The notes beneath the pieces are model-generated. The model saw only the letters and a program-made list of their open reading frames with translations. It did no database searches and was not told where the DNA came from. A DNA stretch of 64,000 bases from Inhella proteolytica (GTDB taxonomy: Bacteria > Pseudomonadota > Gammaproteobacteria > Burkholderiales > Burkholderiaceae_C): the NCBI RefSeq assembly GCF_016093275.1, contig NZ_JAEDAK010000007.1, positions 186,001-250,000 on the forward strand, in the 5' to 3' direction. Position numbers and translations under genes: made by a program. Below are positions 30,592 through 43,084 of the stretch, one piece after another (the stretch's first letter is position 1; every line of letters begins with the position of its first letter).

Positions 30592-32204
30592 CCGCGCAGC
30601 GCCACGCCGCCGGCTTGGCGCGCCCGGCCGACGCTGGCGCCCAGAGGCTTGACCCAACGGTCCTGCAGCTCACCGATGCGCAGCTCCATCGTGGCGGCCG
30701 CTTCGATCTTTTCTTCGTGGCGCTTGAGCACCGACATCGCCATGTCGATCAGCTTGGAATTGCGGGTCTGGTCGCCCTGCTGGATCAGCAACTCCACCGA
30801 GCCGGTGGCATTGCCGCGCAAGGCCTGCTTCATCGCCGTCTCGGCGATCTCGAACACCTTGGCGTGGCAGTCCTTCAGGGTCTGGACGGTGGCCTCGTGC
30901 CCGTCGGCCATCGAGACCAGGACCTCGGTGCTGGCCTTGGAATTGCAGTAGCGCATGCCCAGGCGCTGGAACATCTCGTTCATCTCTTCCAGGCGCAGAT
31001 CGGCCGCGGCCAGGCGCACCCAGACGGCGATCACCAGGCTGGCCGCCTCGTGGTCGGCGTGCGGCTGGTCCAGCTCGGCAGCCAGGCGGCGCGCAGCGGT
31101 CAGGGCGTCGGCGCTGCGCTTTTCCAGCATCGCCAGCAAGGCCTGGATGGCGGTCTGCAGGCGCAGCAGGCGCGGCGAATCGGGCACGCGCTCGATTTGC
31201 CGGTGCAGCGAATCCAGGGTGTGCTTGATGCCCTTGCTGTCGCGCTTGTCGTAGCGCATCAGGGCCACCAGCACCAGGGTGTACATGTCGAAGAGCTTCG
31301 AGCGCAGGCCCGAGGCGATGGTCCGCTCCAGGATCTTGAGTGCCTCGTTGCGCTCGCCGGCGTAGAAGGACAGGGTGCCCGAGCGCTGCATGCGCAGCAG
31401 GCAGCCCGGTGTCAGCTCGGCGGCGGTGCGGTAGGTGGCCAGGGCGGCGGAAATCTCGCCCTGCTCCATGTGGATGCGGCCCAGCACGTCGTAGCTGTCG
31501 GCGTGGTCGGGCATCTCGCCGATCAGGTTCTCCAGCGTGCGGCGGGCCTGCGCCAGATTGCCGGACGCAAATTCGGAGCGCGCCACGCCGAGCTTGGCCC
31601 AGGGCACGGTCTTGGCCGCGATGATGGCCTCGTACAGGGTCTTGGCCTCGTCGGGCCGGCGCAGGCGCAGCAGCAGCTCGGCGCCGATACGCGCGGCAAA
31701 CAGCCAGAACTCCTGGCGCTTGTGAAAGCGCTCCAGGCAGAGCTCGGCGGCGAGGTCGAAGTTCTGGGCCTCGATGGCCTCGAAGATGCCCTTGAGCACG
31801 CGCTTGCGGTGGCGTGCCGACTGCACCCGCTCGGCCAGCGCCGTGAGCGTGTAGGGCTTGATCAGATAGCCGTCCAGCGCGGCTTCGGCGGCCTCGGCCA
31901 CCTTGGAGTAGGTGGCCTCGGCGGTCACCATCATGAAGACGGTGGAGTAGGGCAGCAGCTGCTCGCGGCGCAACTCGTCCAGCAGGTCCTGGCCCGATTC
32001 GTCGTGACCCTCGAAGTGGTAATCGCAGATCACCAGATCGAAGGGGGCGTTCTCCAGCACGATGCGGGCGTCCTTGACGCGTGTGACCGCCCGCACATAC
32101 CCCACGCCGATCTCACGCAACTGGGCGGTGATCAGGCTGCGGGCGTTGGCGTTGCTGTCGATCACCAAGGCGTTGGCCTTGTGGATCGTGCTGTCGATTT
32201 GCAT
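30588..32204 (-). CDS. Response regulator with TPR repeats (REC-TPR)
   Basis: The 538-residue product begins with a receiver domain: phosphoacceptor Asp61 in FDLVICDYHF, Thr94 in MMVTAEA and Lys116 in LIKPYT. The usual acidic pair near the N-terminus is VIDSN, so one acid is replaced by Ser17. Residues from about 130 onward are TPR-like helices. There is no DNA-binding or enzymatic output, so it should act through protein contacts. It lies downstream of dnaJ behind a terminator, with no kinase next to it. The ATG at 32204 fits the domain start. Confidence 0.85.
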   Translation of the reverse strand: MQIDSTIHKANALVIDSNANARSLITAQLREIGVGYVRAVTRVKDARIVLENAPFDLVICDYHFEGHDESGQDLLDELRREQLLPYSTVFMMVTAEATYSKVAEAAEAALDGYLIKPYTLTALAERVQSARHRKRVLKGIFEAIEAQNFDLAAELCLERFHKRQEFWLFAARIGAELLLRLRRPDEAKTLYEAIIAAKTVPWAKLGVARSEFASGNLAQARRTLENLIGEMPDHADSYDVLGRIHMEQGEISAALATYRTAAELTPGCLLRMQRSGTLSFYAGERNEALKILERTIASGLRSKLFDMYTLVLVALMRYDKRDSKGIKHTLDSLHRQIERVPDSPRLLRLQTAIQALLAMLEKRSADALTAARRLAAELDQPHADHEAASLVIAVWVRLAAADLRLEEMNEMFQRLGMRYCNSKASTEVLVSMADGHEATVQTLKDCHAKVFEIAETAMKQALRGNATGSVELLIQQGDQTRNSKLIDMAMSVLKRHEEKIEAAATMELRIGELQDRWVKPLGASVGRARQAGGVALRG

Positions 32205-32211
32205 GCCGATA

Positions 32212-32237
32212 AACGAAAAGGGAGGCGAAAGCCTCCC
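32212..32237 (-). terminator. Rho-independent terminator after dnaJ
   Basis: Reading the minus strand, GGGAGGC pairs with GCCTCCC around TTTC, followed by TTTTCGTTT. It lies about 90 bp after the dnaJ stop and just upstream of the REC-TPR start. Confidence 0.82.
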
Positions 32238-32324
32238 GATTCTTCGTCCTAAATGCCACTGAACTTGAGAGGGCAAGCCCGTTGGGTGTTGCCCGAATGC
32301 TTCATTTTCAGCGACTTAGCGCAC

Positions 32325-33479
32325 TTATTTAAACAAATCTTTGACTCGGTCGGCCCAACTCTTGGTGCTCGGGGAGTGGCGTTCGCCGCCCTCTCGGAAG
32401 CTCTTGTCCAACTCCTTGAGCAGCTTGCGCTGGTGCTCGGTCAGCTTCACCGGGGTCTCCACCGAGATGTGACAGTACAGATCGCCGGGGTAGCTGGAGC
32501 GCAGGCCCTTGATGCCCTTGCCCTTCAGGCGGAAGGTCTTGCCATGCTGGGTGCCCTCGGGCAGTTCGATCTCGGCCTTGCCGCCCAGCGTCGGCACTTC
32601 CGTGCTGCCGCCCAGGGCCGCGGTGGTCAGTGGCACCGGCACCGTGCAGTGCAGGTCGTCGCCATCGCGCTCGAAGATCTCGTGCTGCTTCTGGTGGATC
32701 TCGATGTACAGATCGCCCGGCGGGCCGCCGTTGACGCCCGGTTCGCCATTGCCGGCCGAGCGGATGCGCATGCCCTCGCTGATGCCGGCCGGAATCTTGA
32801 CTTCCAGGGTCTTGGTCTTCTTGAGCTTGCCCGCGCCATGGCAGGCGCCGCAGGGGTCGGGAATGATCTTGCCGCTGCCGTGGCAGTGCGGGCAGGTCTG
32901 CTGGATCGAGAAGAAGCCCTGGCGCATGTGCACCGTGCCGCTGCCGTTGCAGTGGCCGCAGGTCTTGGCGCTGGTGCCGGGCTTGGCGCCCGTGCCATTG
33001 CAGGTGCCGCAGCTCTCCCAGGTGGGAATGCGGATCTGCGTGTCGTGGCCGTTGGCCGCTTCTTCGAGCGTGATCTCCAGCGAATAGGACAGATCCGCAC
33101 CGCGGTAAACACGCTGGCCCCCGCCCCCGCCCCCGCCCCCGCGGCGGCCGGCCGCCCCGCCGAAGATGTCGTTGAACATGTCGCCGAAGGCGTCGGCAAA
33201 GCCGCCAAAGCCTTCAGGGCCGCCGCGCCCGCCGCCCATGTTCGGGTCCACGCCGGCGTGGCCGTACTGGTCGTAGGCGGCCCGCTTTTGCGGGTCGGAG
33301 AGCATCTCGTAGGCCTCCTTGGCCTCCTTGAACTTCTCCTCGGCCTTCTTGGCGTCCTCACCCTGATTGCGGTCCGGGTGGTACTTCATGGCCAGCTTGC
33401 GGTAGGCCTTCTTGATGGCGTCGTCGTCAGCGTTCTTGGCGACGCCGAGTACTTCGTAGAAATCGCGCTTGGTGGCCAT
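32325..33479 (-). CDS. dnaJ: Chaperone DnaJ
   Basis: The 384-residue product has a J domain with YHPDRN. A Gly-rich linker contains a run of about nine Gly codons with repetitive GC-rich DNA. Four zinc-finger repeats follow ([32 protein letters not shown]), then the C-terminal substrate domains. It stimulates DnaK ATPase and delivers clients. It follows dnaK with a hairpin between them. Confidence 0.97.
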   Translation of the reverse strand: MATKRDFYEVLGVAKNADDDAIKKAYRKLAMKYHPDRNQGEDAKKAEEKFKEAKEAYEMLSDPQKRAAYDQYGHAGVDPNMGGGRGGPEGFGGFADAFGDMFNDIFGGAAGRRGGGGGGGGQRVYRGADLSYSLEITLEEAANGHDTQIRIPTWESCGTCNGTGAKPGTSAKTCGHCNGSGTVHMRQGFFSIQQTCPHCHGSGKIIPDPCGACHGAGKLKKTKTLEVKIPAGISEGMRIRSAGNGEPGVNGGPPGDLYIEIHQKQHEIFERDGDDLHCTVPVPLTTAALGGSTEVPTLGGKAEIELPEGTQHGKTFRLKGKGIKGLRSSYPGDLYCHISVETPVKLTEHQRKLLKELDKSFREGGERHSPSTKSWADRVKDLFK

Positions 33480-33495
33480 GGTGTTCTTGAGAAAT

Positions 33496-33523
33496 CAAAA
33501 AGCCCGGGCGGCATGCCCGGGCT
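33496..33523 (-). terminator. Hairpin between dnaK and dnaJ
   Basis: On the minus strand AGCCCGGGC pairs over 9 bp with GCCCGGGCT around ATGCC, followed by TTTTGATTT. It looks like a terminator or attenuator that would keep dnaJ below dnaK. Confidence 0.7.
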
Positions 33524-33544
33524 GGTCTGAGGCCCGGGCAGGGC

Positions 33545-35515
<1,971 letters not shown>

Positions 35516-35552
35516 GAAGGTGCTCCTTGAATGCTTTGAGGGAATGCGGTGT

Positions 35553-35580
35553 ATCTGGGTGCGCTGTGGGGGCTTTCAAG
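35553..35580 (-). promoter_or_regulatory. Sigma-32-like promoter upstream of dnaK
   Basis: On the minus strand CTTGAA (35580-35575) and ACCCAGAT (35560-35553) are separated by 14 bases. The heat-shock consensus is CTTGAA and CCCCATNT with 13-15 bases between. This would give dnaK-dnaJ their own heat-inducible start. Confidence 0.55.
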
Positions 35581-35598
35581 ACCCCGCAGCCAGCAGGT

Positions 35599-36129
35599 TC
35601 ATTTGGGTGCGGCCACCGTCACCAGGGCCGGACGCAGTACGCGGTCGGCAATCAGGTAGCCCTTTTGCAGCACAGCCACTATGGTGTTGGGTTCCTGCTG
35701 AACGTCGGCAGGCAGAGGCACCATGGAGATGGCCTGGTGCTGGTGCGGGTCGAACTTGGCAGCGGCGGGCGGGTTGATCTCGACCACCTTGTTGCGCTCC
35801 AGCGCCTGCACCAGTTGGCGGCGAGTGGCATGCGTGCCCTCCAGCAGCTGCTCATTGCTGGCGTTGGGCAGCCCGATGGCGGCCTCCAGGCTGTCCAGCA
35901 CCGGCAGCATGGCCTCGGCAAAGCCCTCGACGGCGTACTTGCGCGCCTTGGAGCTCTCCTCTTCAGCTCGGCGGCGGATGTTCTCGGCCTCGGCCTTGGC
36001 GCGCAGATAGGCGTCGCTCATCTCGGCCAGCCGGGCCTTGAGGCTGTCAATCTCGGCCGCGGGGTCCTGCAGTGCGGCCTGCGGTTCCTGGTTCAGGTCC
36101 TGCTCGGGGGTCGGCATCTCGGGGTTCAT
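35599..36129 (-). CDS. grpE: Nucleotide exchange factor GrpE
   Basis: The 176-residue product has an acidic N-terminus, a long coiled-coil ([20 protein letters not shown], then [10 protein letters not shown]) and the family signature [20 protein letters not shown]. GrpE releases ADP from DnaK. I chose the ATG at 36129; upstream codons belong to the leader with its hairpin. Confidence 0.96.
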   Translation of the reverse strand: MNPEMPTPEQDLNQEPQAALQDPAAEIDSLKARLAEMSDAYLRAKAEAENIRRRAEEESSKARKYAVEGFAEAMLPVLDSLEAAIGLPNASNEQLLEGTHATRRQLVQALERNKVVEINPPAAAKFDPHQHQAISMVPLPADVQQEPNTIVAVLQKGYLIADRVLRPALVTVAAPK

Positions 36130-36140
36130 GGTGTCGTCGC

Positions 36141-36170
36141 AAAAAAACGAAGGCCCACACTGAGAGGGCC
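36141..36170 (-). terminator. Terminator-like hairpin in the grpE leader
   Basis: On the minus strand GGCCC pairs with GGGCC (36170-36166 with 36156-36152) around a 9-nt loop. The stem is followed by TTCG and a run of seven T. It lies between the sigma-32-like promoter and the grpE ATG. It could end the hemH-hslR transcript or attenuate grpE. The stem is short. Confidence 0.5.
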
Positions 36171-36189
36171 GAACGGGGTTCTGGCGCAC

Positions 36190-36217
36190 ACCTGGGGCTG
36201 GCGGGCCGGAATTCAAG
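36190..36217 (-). promoter_or_regulatory. Sigma-32-like promoter upstream of grpE
   Basis: On the minus strand CTTGAA (36217-36212) and CCCCAGGT (36197-36190) are separated by 14 bases. The -35 is perfect and the -10 differs at one defined position from CCCCATNT. It sits 60 bp before the grpE ATG. Confidence 0.7.
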
Positions 36218-36261
36218 GGGGCAGATTTTCGCTCAGGGAAAGTCCGGGGCCAGGGCCGGCG

Positions 36262-36675
36262 CTACTCCCGATCGAGCTCCACGCTCCAGCGGTCCCAGTC
36301 CTGCAGCGCCCGGCGGTCCTTCTTGGTGGGGCGGCCTTGCTCGATGGCACTGGCGGGTTCGGGGCTGAGCCGGCGTCGCTCGGCCGCGGCGGCGGCGTCG
36401 CGCAGGCTTTGCTCGGTGTCGCGGTAGAGGGCCTGCGCCACCGGGGCGGGACCGCGGGTCATTGAAAGTCCCAGGATCTCCACCTCACGCCGCCAGCCGG
36501 GCTGGGTCAGGCCGATGCGATCGCCCGGTCGCACATCGCGCCCAGGCTTGGCCGCCTGGCCATTCACGTCCACGCGATTCTTTTCGACGGCCTCGACGGC
36601 CAGGGCGCGCGTCTTGAAGAAGCGCGCCGCCCAGAGCCATTTGTCCAGGCGCATGCTGGCGGGCGCGTCGGCCAT
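36262..36675 (-). CDS. hslR: Heat shock protein 15 (S4-domain RNA-binding protein)
   Basis: The 137-residue product has an S4 RNA-binding domain: MRLDKWLWAARFFKTRALAV and VDVNGQAAKPGRDVRPGD. The basic C-terminal tail includes GRPTKKDRRALQDWDRW. Hsp15 binds stalled 50S subunits carrying nascent chains. The ATG overlaps the hemH stop (ATGA). Confidence 0.9.
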   Translation of the reverse strand: MADAPASMRLDKWLWAARFFKTRALAVEAVEKNRVDVNGQAAKPGRDVRPGDRIGLTQPGWRREVEILGLSMTRGPAPVAQALYRDTEQSLRDAAAAAERRRLSPEPASAIEQGRPTKKDRRALQDWDRWSVELDRE

Positions 36676-37757
36676 CAGCGCGGCGCCCCCAGTGCCAGGG
36701 CGCGTTCGCGCTGCGCCGCCAGGGCGGCGGCATCAGGCAGTTCGCGGGTCGGCCAGCCTTGCAGATGCTGCTCGGCCAGGGTGCCCAGGGCGCGCATGCC
36801 GGCCTCGCTGCTGTTGAGGCAGGGGATGTAGCGCAGCTGCCCGCCCCCGGCGGCCTTGAAGGTCTCGGCGCCTTCCATGGCGATCTCCTCCAGCGTCTCC
36901 AGGCAATCGGCTGCAAAGCCGGGGCAGATCACATCCACCGCCTCGTGCTTGGCGCGGCCTAGTTCGGTGAGCACATGCTCGGTGCTGGGTCCCAGCCATT
37001 TGGCGCGGCCGAAGCGGCTCTGGAACGCCACCTGCCAGCTGCCTTTGGGCAGTTGCATGGCCTCGGCCAGCAGGCGCGCGGTCTTGTGGCAATGGCAGAA
37101 ATAGGGGTCGCCCAGGTGCAAGGTGCGCTCGGGCATGCCGTGAAAGCTCATCACCAGCGGGGCATGCGGGCCGCCCTCACGCTGCCAATGCGCGCGTACC
37201 TGGGTTGCCAGGGCCTCGATGTAGGCAGGGTGGTCGTGGTACTGGTTGATGACGCGCAGCTCGGGCTGCCAGCGCTGCGCCTGCAGCCACTCGTTGACCT
37301 TGTCCATCACGCTGGCGCTGGTGGCGGCGCAGTACTGCGGGTAGGCATTGAAGACGAGGATGCGCTGGGCGCCCGCGGCGCGCAGGGCATCGAGCTGGCT
37401 GGCAATGCTGGGGTTGCCGTAGCGCATGGCCCAGCGCACCAGCACCTTGTGCTCGCGCTCGCCCAGCCAGCCCTGCAGCAGCTTGGCTTGGGCCTCGGTG
37501 TGGACCTTGAGCGGCGCGCCTTCCTTCATCCAGACGCTGGCGTACTTGGCCGCACTCTTGGCCGGCCGGGTGCGCAAGATGATGCCGTGCAGGATCAGCC
37601 ACCAGACCGGCCGCGGGATCTCGACCACGCGGGGGTCGGAGAGAAATTCCGCCAGGTAGCGGCGCACGGCACCGGTCTCGGGCGCATCGGGGCTGCCTAG
37701 ATTGCACAGCAGCAGGCCGACCGCCGGCGGGCGGCCATGGTCATGAGAAACGGACAT
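36675..37757 (-). CDS. hemH: Ferrochelatase
   Basis: The 360-residue product starts GLLLCNLGSPDAPETGAVRRYL. It has the catalytic His in VMSFHGMPERTL, YFCHCHKTARLL, and the conserved Glu in CPGFAADCLETLEEI. It inserts ferrous iron into protoporphyrin IX. It overlaps both the upstream cyclase-FHA gene and downstream hslR by ATGA junctions. Confidence 0.96.
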   Translation of the reverse strand: MSVSHDHGRPPAVGLLLCNLGSPDAPETGAVRRYLAEFLSDPRVVEIPRPVWWLILHGIILRTRPAKSAAKYASVWMKEGAPLKVHTEAQAKLLQGWLGEREHKVLVRWAMRYGNPSIASQLDALRAAGAQRILVFNAYPQYCAATSASVMDKVNEWLQAQRWQPELRVINQYHDHPAYIEALATQVRAHWQREGGPHAPLVMSFHGMPERTLHLGDPYFCHCHKTARLLAEAMQLPKGSWQVAFQSRFGRAKWLGPSTEHVLTELGRAKHEAVDVICPGFAADCLETLEEIAMEGAETFKAAGGGQLRYIPCLNSSEAGMRALGTLAEQHLQGWPTRELPDAAALAAQRERALALGAPR

Positions 37758-38707
37758 CAGCGGAGGTGGGGCAGGGTATCGGCGAAGTGCAGCACTTCGA
37801 AGCGCACGACCGGGGCATCCAGCTCAGCGGGCGAACTGCCCAAACCGATCGAGCCCGAGCCATGCAGCGTGCAGGAGTTGCGGCGCAGCGGCAGCACTTC
37901 GCCACTGGTGCCAAAGCGCACATAGCTGCCGTTGAAGCTCAGGTCCGTCAGCGTGTAGCTGCCGGCGTGCCAGTCAATGCGTGCATGGGAGCGGCTGACG
38001 CGGGCATCGGTGATGCAGAAGGCCGCCTCGGTGCTGCGGCCCAGCACGATGGGCAACTGCTCGATGTCGAAAACCCGCTCGTTGTCCAGCCAGGTCAGGC
38101 GGATGCCATCGGGTGCGGGCGGCGAGAAGGCGGCGTCGCCAAACTGGGTGGCGGCCCCATCGGTATCGCGCACCGGAGCGTCCAGCACGTGGACATGCAC
38201 AGGCTCGACCCGGCCGCGCACCTTGATGCCGTCCAGGCTGCGAAAGCGCGTGCGCTCCGCCGGGGCCAGCTCGGCATGGAATTCGGCGGTCACCAGGGTT
38301 TCGTTGTCGCCCGCATGGTCCAGCAGACGGGCGGCCACATTGACGGCGTCGCCAAAGCAATCGCCCGCCATGTCCACCACTTCACCAAAGGACATCGCCA
38401 CCTGCAACCGCAGCGAGCGCAGCCCCGGCGAGGCTCCGCGCTGGCGCCCCTGCTCCACCAACTGGCCGAGCGCGTCGTGCATGGCGACGGCGGCACTCAG
38501 TGCATCGCTGGGGTACTCAAAGACGGCCATCAGGCCATCGCCCAGCGTCTTGACGACGCGTCCGCCGCAGGCTTCGATCGACTGGCGCATCAGCCCGATG
38601 GTGTGCGTCACCACCGAGGTGGCCTCGGCATTGCCCAGGTTCTCGAACAGCGCAGTGCTGCCGCGCAGATCTGCGAAGACGACAGCGCGTTGCCGGATCT
38701 GCGTCAT
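37757..38707 (-). CDS. Class III nucleotide cyclase domain fused to FHA domain
   Basis: The 316-residue product has a class III cyclase domain (about 5-170). The metal residues are Asp13 in VFADLRGST and Asp57 in LGDGLMAVF. Lys53 is at the substrate-specifying site and Asn123/Arg127 form the transition-state pair in GDAVNVAARLL, so it looks catalytically complete. An FHA domain (about 215-300) contains VLGRSTEAAFCI and VSRSHARIDW and should bind phosphothreonine. There is no membrane segment. The stop overlaps the hemH ATG. Confidence 0.88.
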   Translation of the reverse strand: MTQIRQRAVVFADLRGSTALFENLGNAEATSVVTHTIGLMRQSIEACGGRVVKTLGDGLMAVFEYPSDALSAAVAMHDALGQLVEQGRQRGASPGLRSLRLQVAMSFGEVVDMAGDCFGDAVNVAARLLDHAGDNETLVTAEFHAELAPAERTRFRSLDGIKVRGRVEPVHVHVLDAPVRDTDGAATQFGDAAFSPPAPDGIRLTWLDNERVFDIEQLPIVLGRSTEAAFCITDARVSRSHARIDWHAGSYTLTDLSFNGSYVRFGTSGEVLPLRRNSCTLHGSGSIGLGSSPAELDAPVVRFEVLHFADTLPHLR

Positions 38708-38785
38708 CGAATCAAAGTTGGAAAGTCGGCTGAGGGACTTTCAGTGTAAAGCCGGTAATTCCGCACGCGCCTTGCGCGGGGGCAT

Positions 38786-38811
38786 GAAAAAGGCCGGGCA
38801 GTGCCCGGCCT
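38786..38811 (-). terminator. Rho-independent terminator after rpoD
   Basis: On the minus strand AGGCCGGGC pairs with GCCCGGCCT around ACT, followed by TTTTCATG. It lies about 25 bp after the rpoD stop. Confidence 0.82.
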
Positions 38812-38833
38812 CTTGGTGAGCCATGCGCTGGAC

Positions 38834-41041
<2,208 letters not shown>

Positions 41042-41132
41042 GCAAGTCCTTTTGGGGCGGTGGCGCTATGGGCGTCAGCAAACCTTCTATTTTACCGTCG
41101 AAGTGGCGGTTTGCTCGTGAACCTGGCACATC

Positions 41133-41161
41133 AGCCGGGGCTCCTTCGGCCCCGATTCAAG
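41133..41161 (-). promoter_or_regulatory. Weak sigma-32-like promoter between dnaG and rpoD
   Basis: On the minus strand CTTGAA (41161-41156) is followed after 15 bases by CCCCGGCT (41140-41133). The -10 keeps CCCC and the final T only. A CGGGGC/GCCCCG hairpin overlaps it (41136-41154), which may be the real feature. A separate TAAAAT (41094-41089) could be a sigma-70 -10 for rpoD. Confidence 0.3.
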
Positions 41162-41180
41162 CCTCGTTGGAGGGCTCGAA

Positions 41181-43004
41181 TCAGCCTTTGGGCCTGAGCG
41201 CCACCGCCGAGCGCCCCAGGATGGCGCTCAGGTTCTCGTGATCGGTCAGGACGGCGGCCAGCAGCCGGTTCATTTCGCTGCGCTGCAGCTCCACGGCAGC
41301 CATTTCATCCAGGCGCTCCAGGTCCAGCGCCGGCAGGCTGGCGGGAAGCTCGGCCTGGTCGAGCGCCTCGACGAGCCGCAGCCGCAGCTCGGCCCAGGCC
41401 AGGGCGCCGTGGTCGATCACCTGGCGGTCCAGCCACGCGAAGACCTTGGCGTGCGGCGTGCCGCGCTGGACCAGTCGCGCATGGGCGTCGGCGCTGAGGG
41501 ACTCCCACCAGGCCGAGTGCAAGAGCAGCAGGCGCAGCAACTGGTCCTCCGGGCTGGCGATCGGGAGCGGGCCGCTCGGCGCCTTGAGGCGGGCATTGCG
41601 AAACGGCTTCTTGGCGTAGGGGCCACTCGCCCCGCTGCGCTCCGCATAGGGCTCCTGACGCTCCTGGGGTGGGCTAGGGGCTCGGGCGCCGCCGTCTCCC
41701 TGCCACAGCGACTGCAGTTCCGCGTCGTCCAGCCGGGCGTGGCGCGCCAGTTCGCCCAGCATCTGGCGCTTCAGGAGGCCTTCGGGCAAATCGACCCACA
41801 AGGGTTTGGCCTGCGCGAGGTAGCGGGTGCGGCCCTCCGGGGTGTCCATGCGGCAACCTTCTGATGCCACCTCGACCAGAAAGCGCGACAGTGGCTGGGC
41901 ATCGGCGATGCAGGCCTCGAAGGCAGCCATGCCGTGCTCGCGCACATAGGAGTCCGGATCGTGCTCGGTCGGCAGGAACAGGAAGCGCACCTGGCGGCGC
42001 TCACCCAGATGCGGCAGCGAGGCTGCCAGTGCACGCGCGGCGGCACGGCGGCCCGCGGCATCGCCGTCGAAGCTGAAAACGATGTCTTCGGTGAAGCGGA
42101 ACAGCTTGCTGACATGCTCGCCGGTGCAGGCCGTACCCAGGGTCGCAACCGCCTGACCGATACCGAACTGCGCCAGCGCCACCACGTCCATATAGCCCTC
42201 GACCACCAGCGCATGGCCGGCGCGGCGAATGGCGGGCCGGGCCTCGTAAAGACCATATAGCTCTTGGCCTTTGACGAATACGGGGGTTTCGGGCGAGTTC
42301 AGGTATTTGGGTTCGCCTTGATCCAGCACCCGCCCGCCAAAACCAATGACGGCGCCGGCCACGTTCCGGATCGGAAACATGATGCGGTCGCGAAAGCGGT
42401 CATAGCGCCGCGGATTGCCGCTCTCGTCGAGCTTGTCTTCACTCGAAATTACCAGGCCGGCGGCTTCCAGTTGCGGGTCGGCGTAATCGGGAAAACAACG
42501 CGCCAATCCGCGCCATCCAGCCGGCGCATAGCCCAAGCCGAACTGGGCGGCAATCCGGCCACTCAGGCCCCGCTGTTTCAGATACTCGACCGCGCGTGCG
42601 CTGGTCTTCAGTTGTTGGCGGTAATGCTGCGCGGCCTGCGCCAGCAGTTCGCTGAGATCCTTCTGCCGCGCCTTCTGTTCGGCCTGCTGGGCGCGCTCCT
42701 CCACGCTGCGGCGGTCGTCGGGAACTTCCAGGCCGGCGCGTCGCGCCAAATCCTGGACCGCATCGACAAACCCGAGCCCCAAATGCTCGGTCAGGAATCG
42801 CAGGGCATCGCCATGGGCGCCGCAGCCAAAACAGTGGTAGGTCTGCCGGCTCGGGCTGACATGAAAACTCGGGGTTTTCTCGCCGTGAAAAGGGCAGAGT
42901 CCTTTGAGGCTGGCGCCGGACTTCTTCAGTTGCACATGGGCGCCCACCACGTCGACGATGTCGATGCGGCCCAGCAGCTGCTGAAGGAACTCGGGGGGGA
43001 TCAC
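41181..43004 (-). CDS. dnaG: DNA primase
   Basis: The 607-residue product has a CHC2 zinc ribbon (Cys37, His40, Cys58, Cys61 in CPFH and CFGC). The core domain contains FRDRIMFPIRN and GFGGRVLDQGEPKYLNS. A Toprim domain with VVEGYMDVVAL and a C-terminal DnaB-binding region complete it. It makes RNA primers at the fork with DnaB. Upstream rpsU, common in this operon elsewhere, is not here. Confidence 0.96.
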   Translation of the reverse strand: MIPPEFLQQLLGRIDIVDVVGAHVQLKKSGASLKGLCPFHGEKTPSFHVSPSRQTYHCFGCGAHGDALRFLTEHLGLGFVDAVQDLARRAGLEVPDDRRSVEERAQQAEQKARQKDLSELLAQAAQHYRQQLKTSARAVEYLKQRGLSGRIAAQFGLGYAPAGWRGLARCFPDYADPQLEAAGLVISSEDKLDESGNPRRYDRFRDRIMFPIRNVAGAVIGFGGRVLDQGEPKYLNSPETPVFVKGQELYGLYEARPAIRRAGHALVVEGYMDVVALAQFGIGQAVATLGTACTGEHVSKLFRFTEDIVFSFDGDAAGRRAAARALAASLPHLGERRQVRFLFLPTEHDPDSYVREHGMAAFEACIADAQPLSRFLVEVASEGCRMDTPEGRTRYLAQAKPLWVDLPEGLLKRQMLGELARHARLDDAELQSLWQGDGGARAPSPPQERQEPYAERSGASGPYAKKPFRNARLKAPSGPLPIASPEDQLLRLLLLHSAWWESLSADAHARLVQRGTPHAKVFAWLDRQVIDHGALAWAELRLRLVEALDQAELPASLPALDLERLDEMAAVELQRSEMNRLLAAVLTDHENLSAILGRSAVALRPKG

Positions 43005-43025
43005 GCCCGCAGTTTAGGGGCGCAG

Positions 43026-43066
43026 AAAAAGCAACACCCGGCCTGGCAAGCTGCCAGGCCGGGTGT
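43026..43066 (-). terminator. Rho-independent terminator after the H-NS-like gene
   Basis: A perfect 15-bp stem (43034-43048 with 43052-43066) closes a 3-base loop. On the minus strand it is followed by TGCTTTTTC. It lies 18 bp after the H-NS-like stop and just before dnaG, so dnaG must have its own promoter or rely on read-through. Confidence 0.85.
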
Positions 43067-43084
43067 CGAGTGGAATTGCGCGCT

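Noticed and set aside
29766-32252. 828-codon plus-strand frame across the radical SAM gene end and opposite the REC-TPR gene
   Set aside because: It spans two real genes in the wrong frame or strand, with low-complexity translation; the convergent stops at 30588-30591 define the real boundary.
33121-33150. Frameshift-prone GC tract in dnaJ as a broken gene
   Set aside because: The tract encodes a Gly run in the normal Gly-rich linker and the frame is intact through all zinc-finger repeats.
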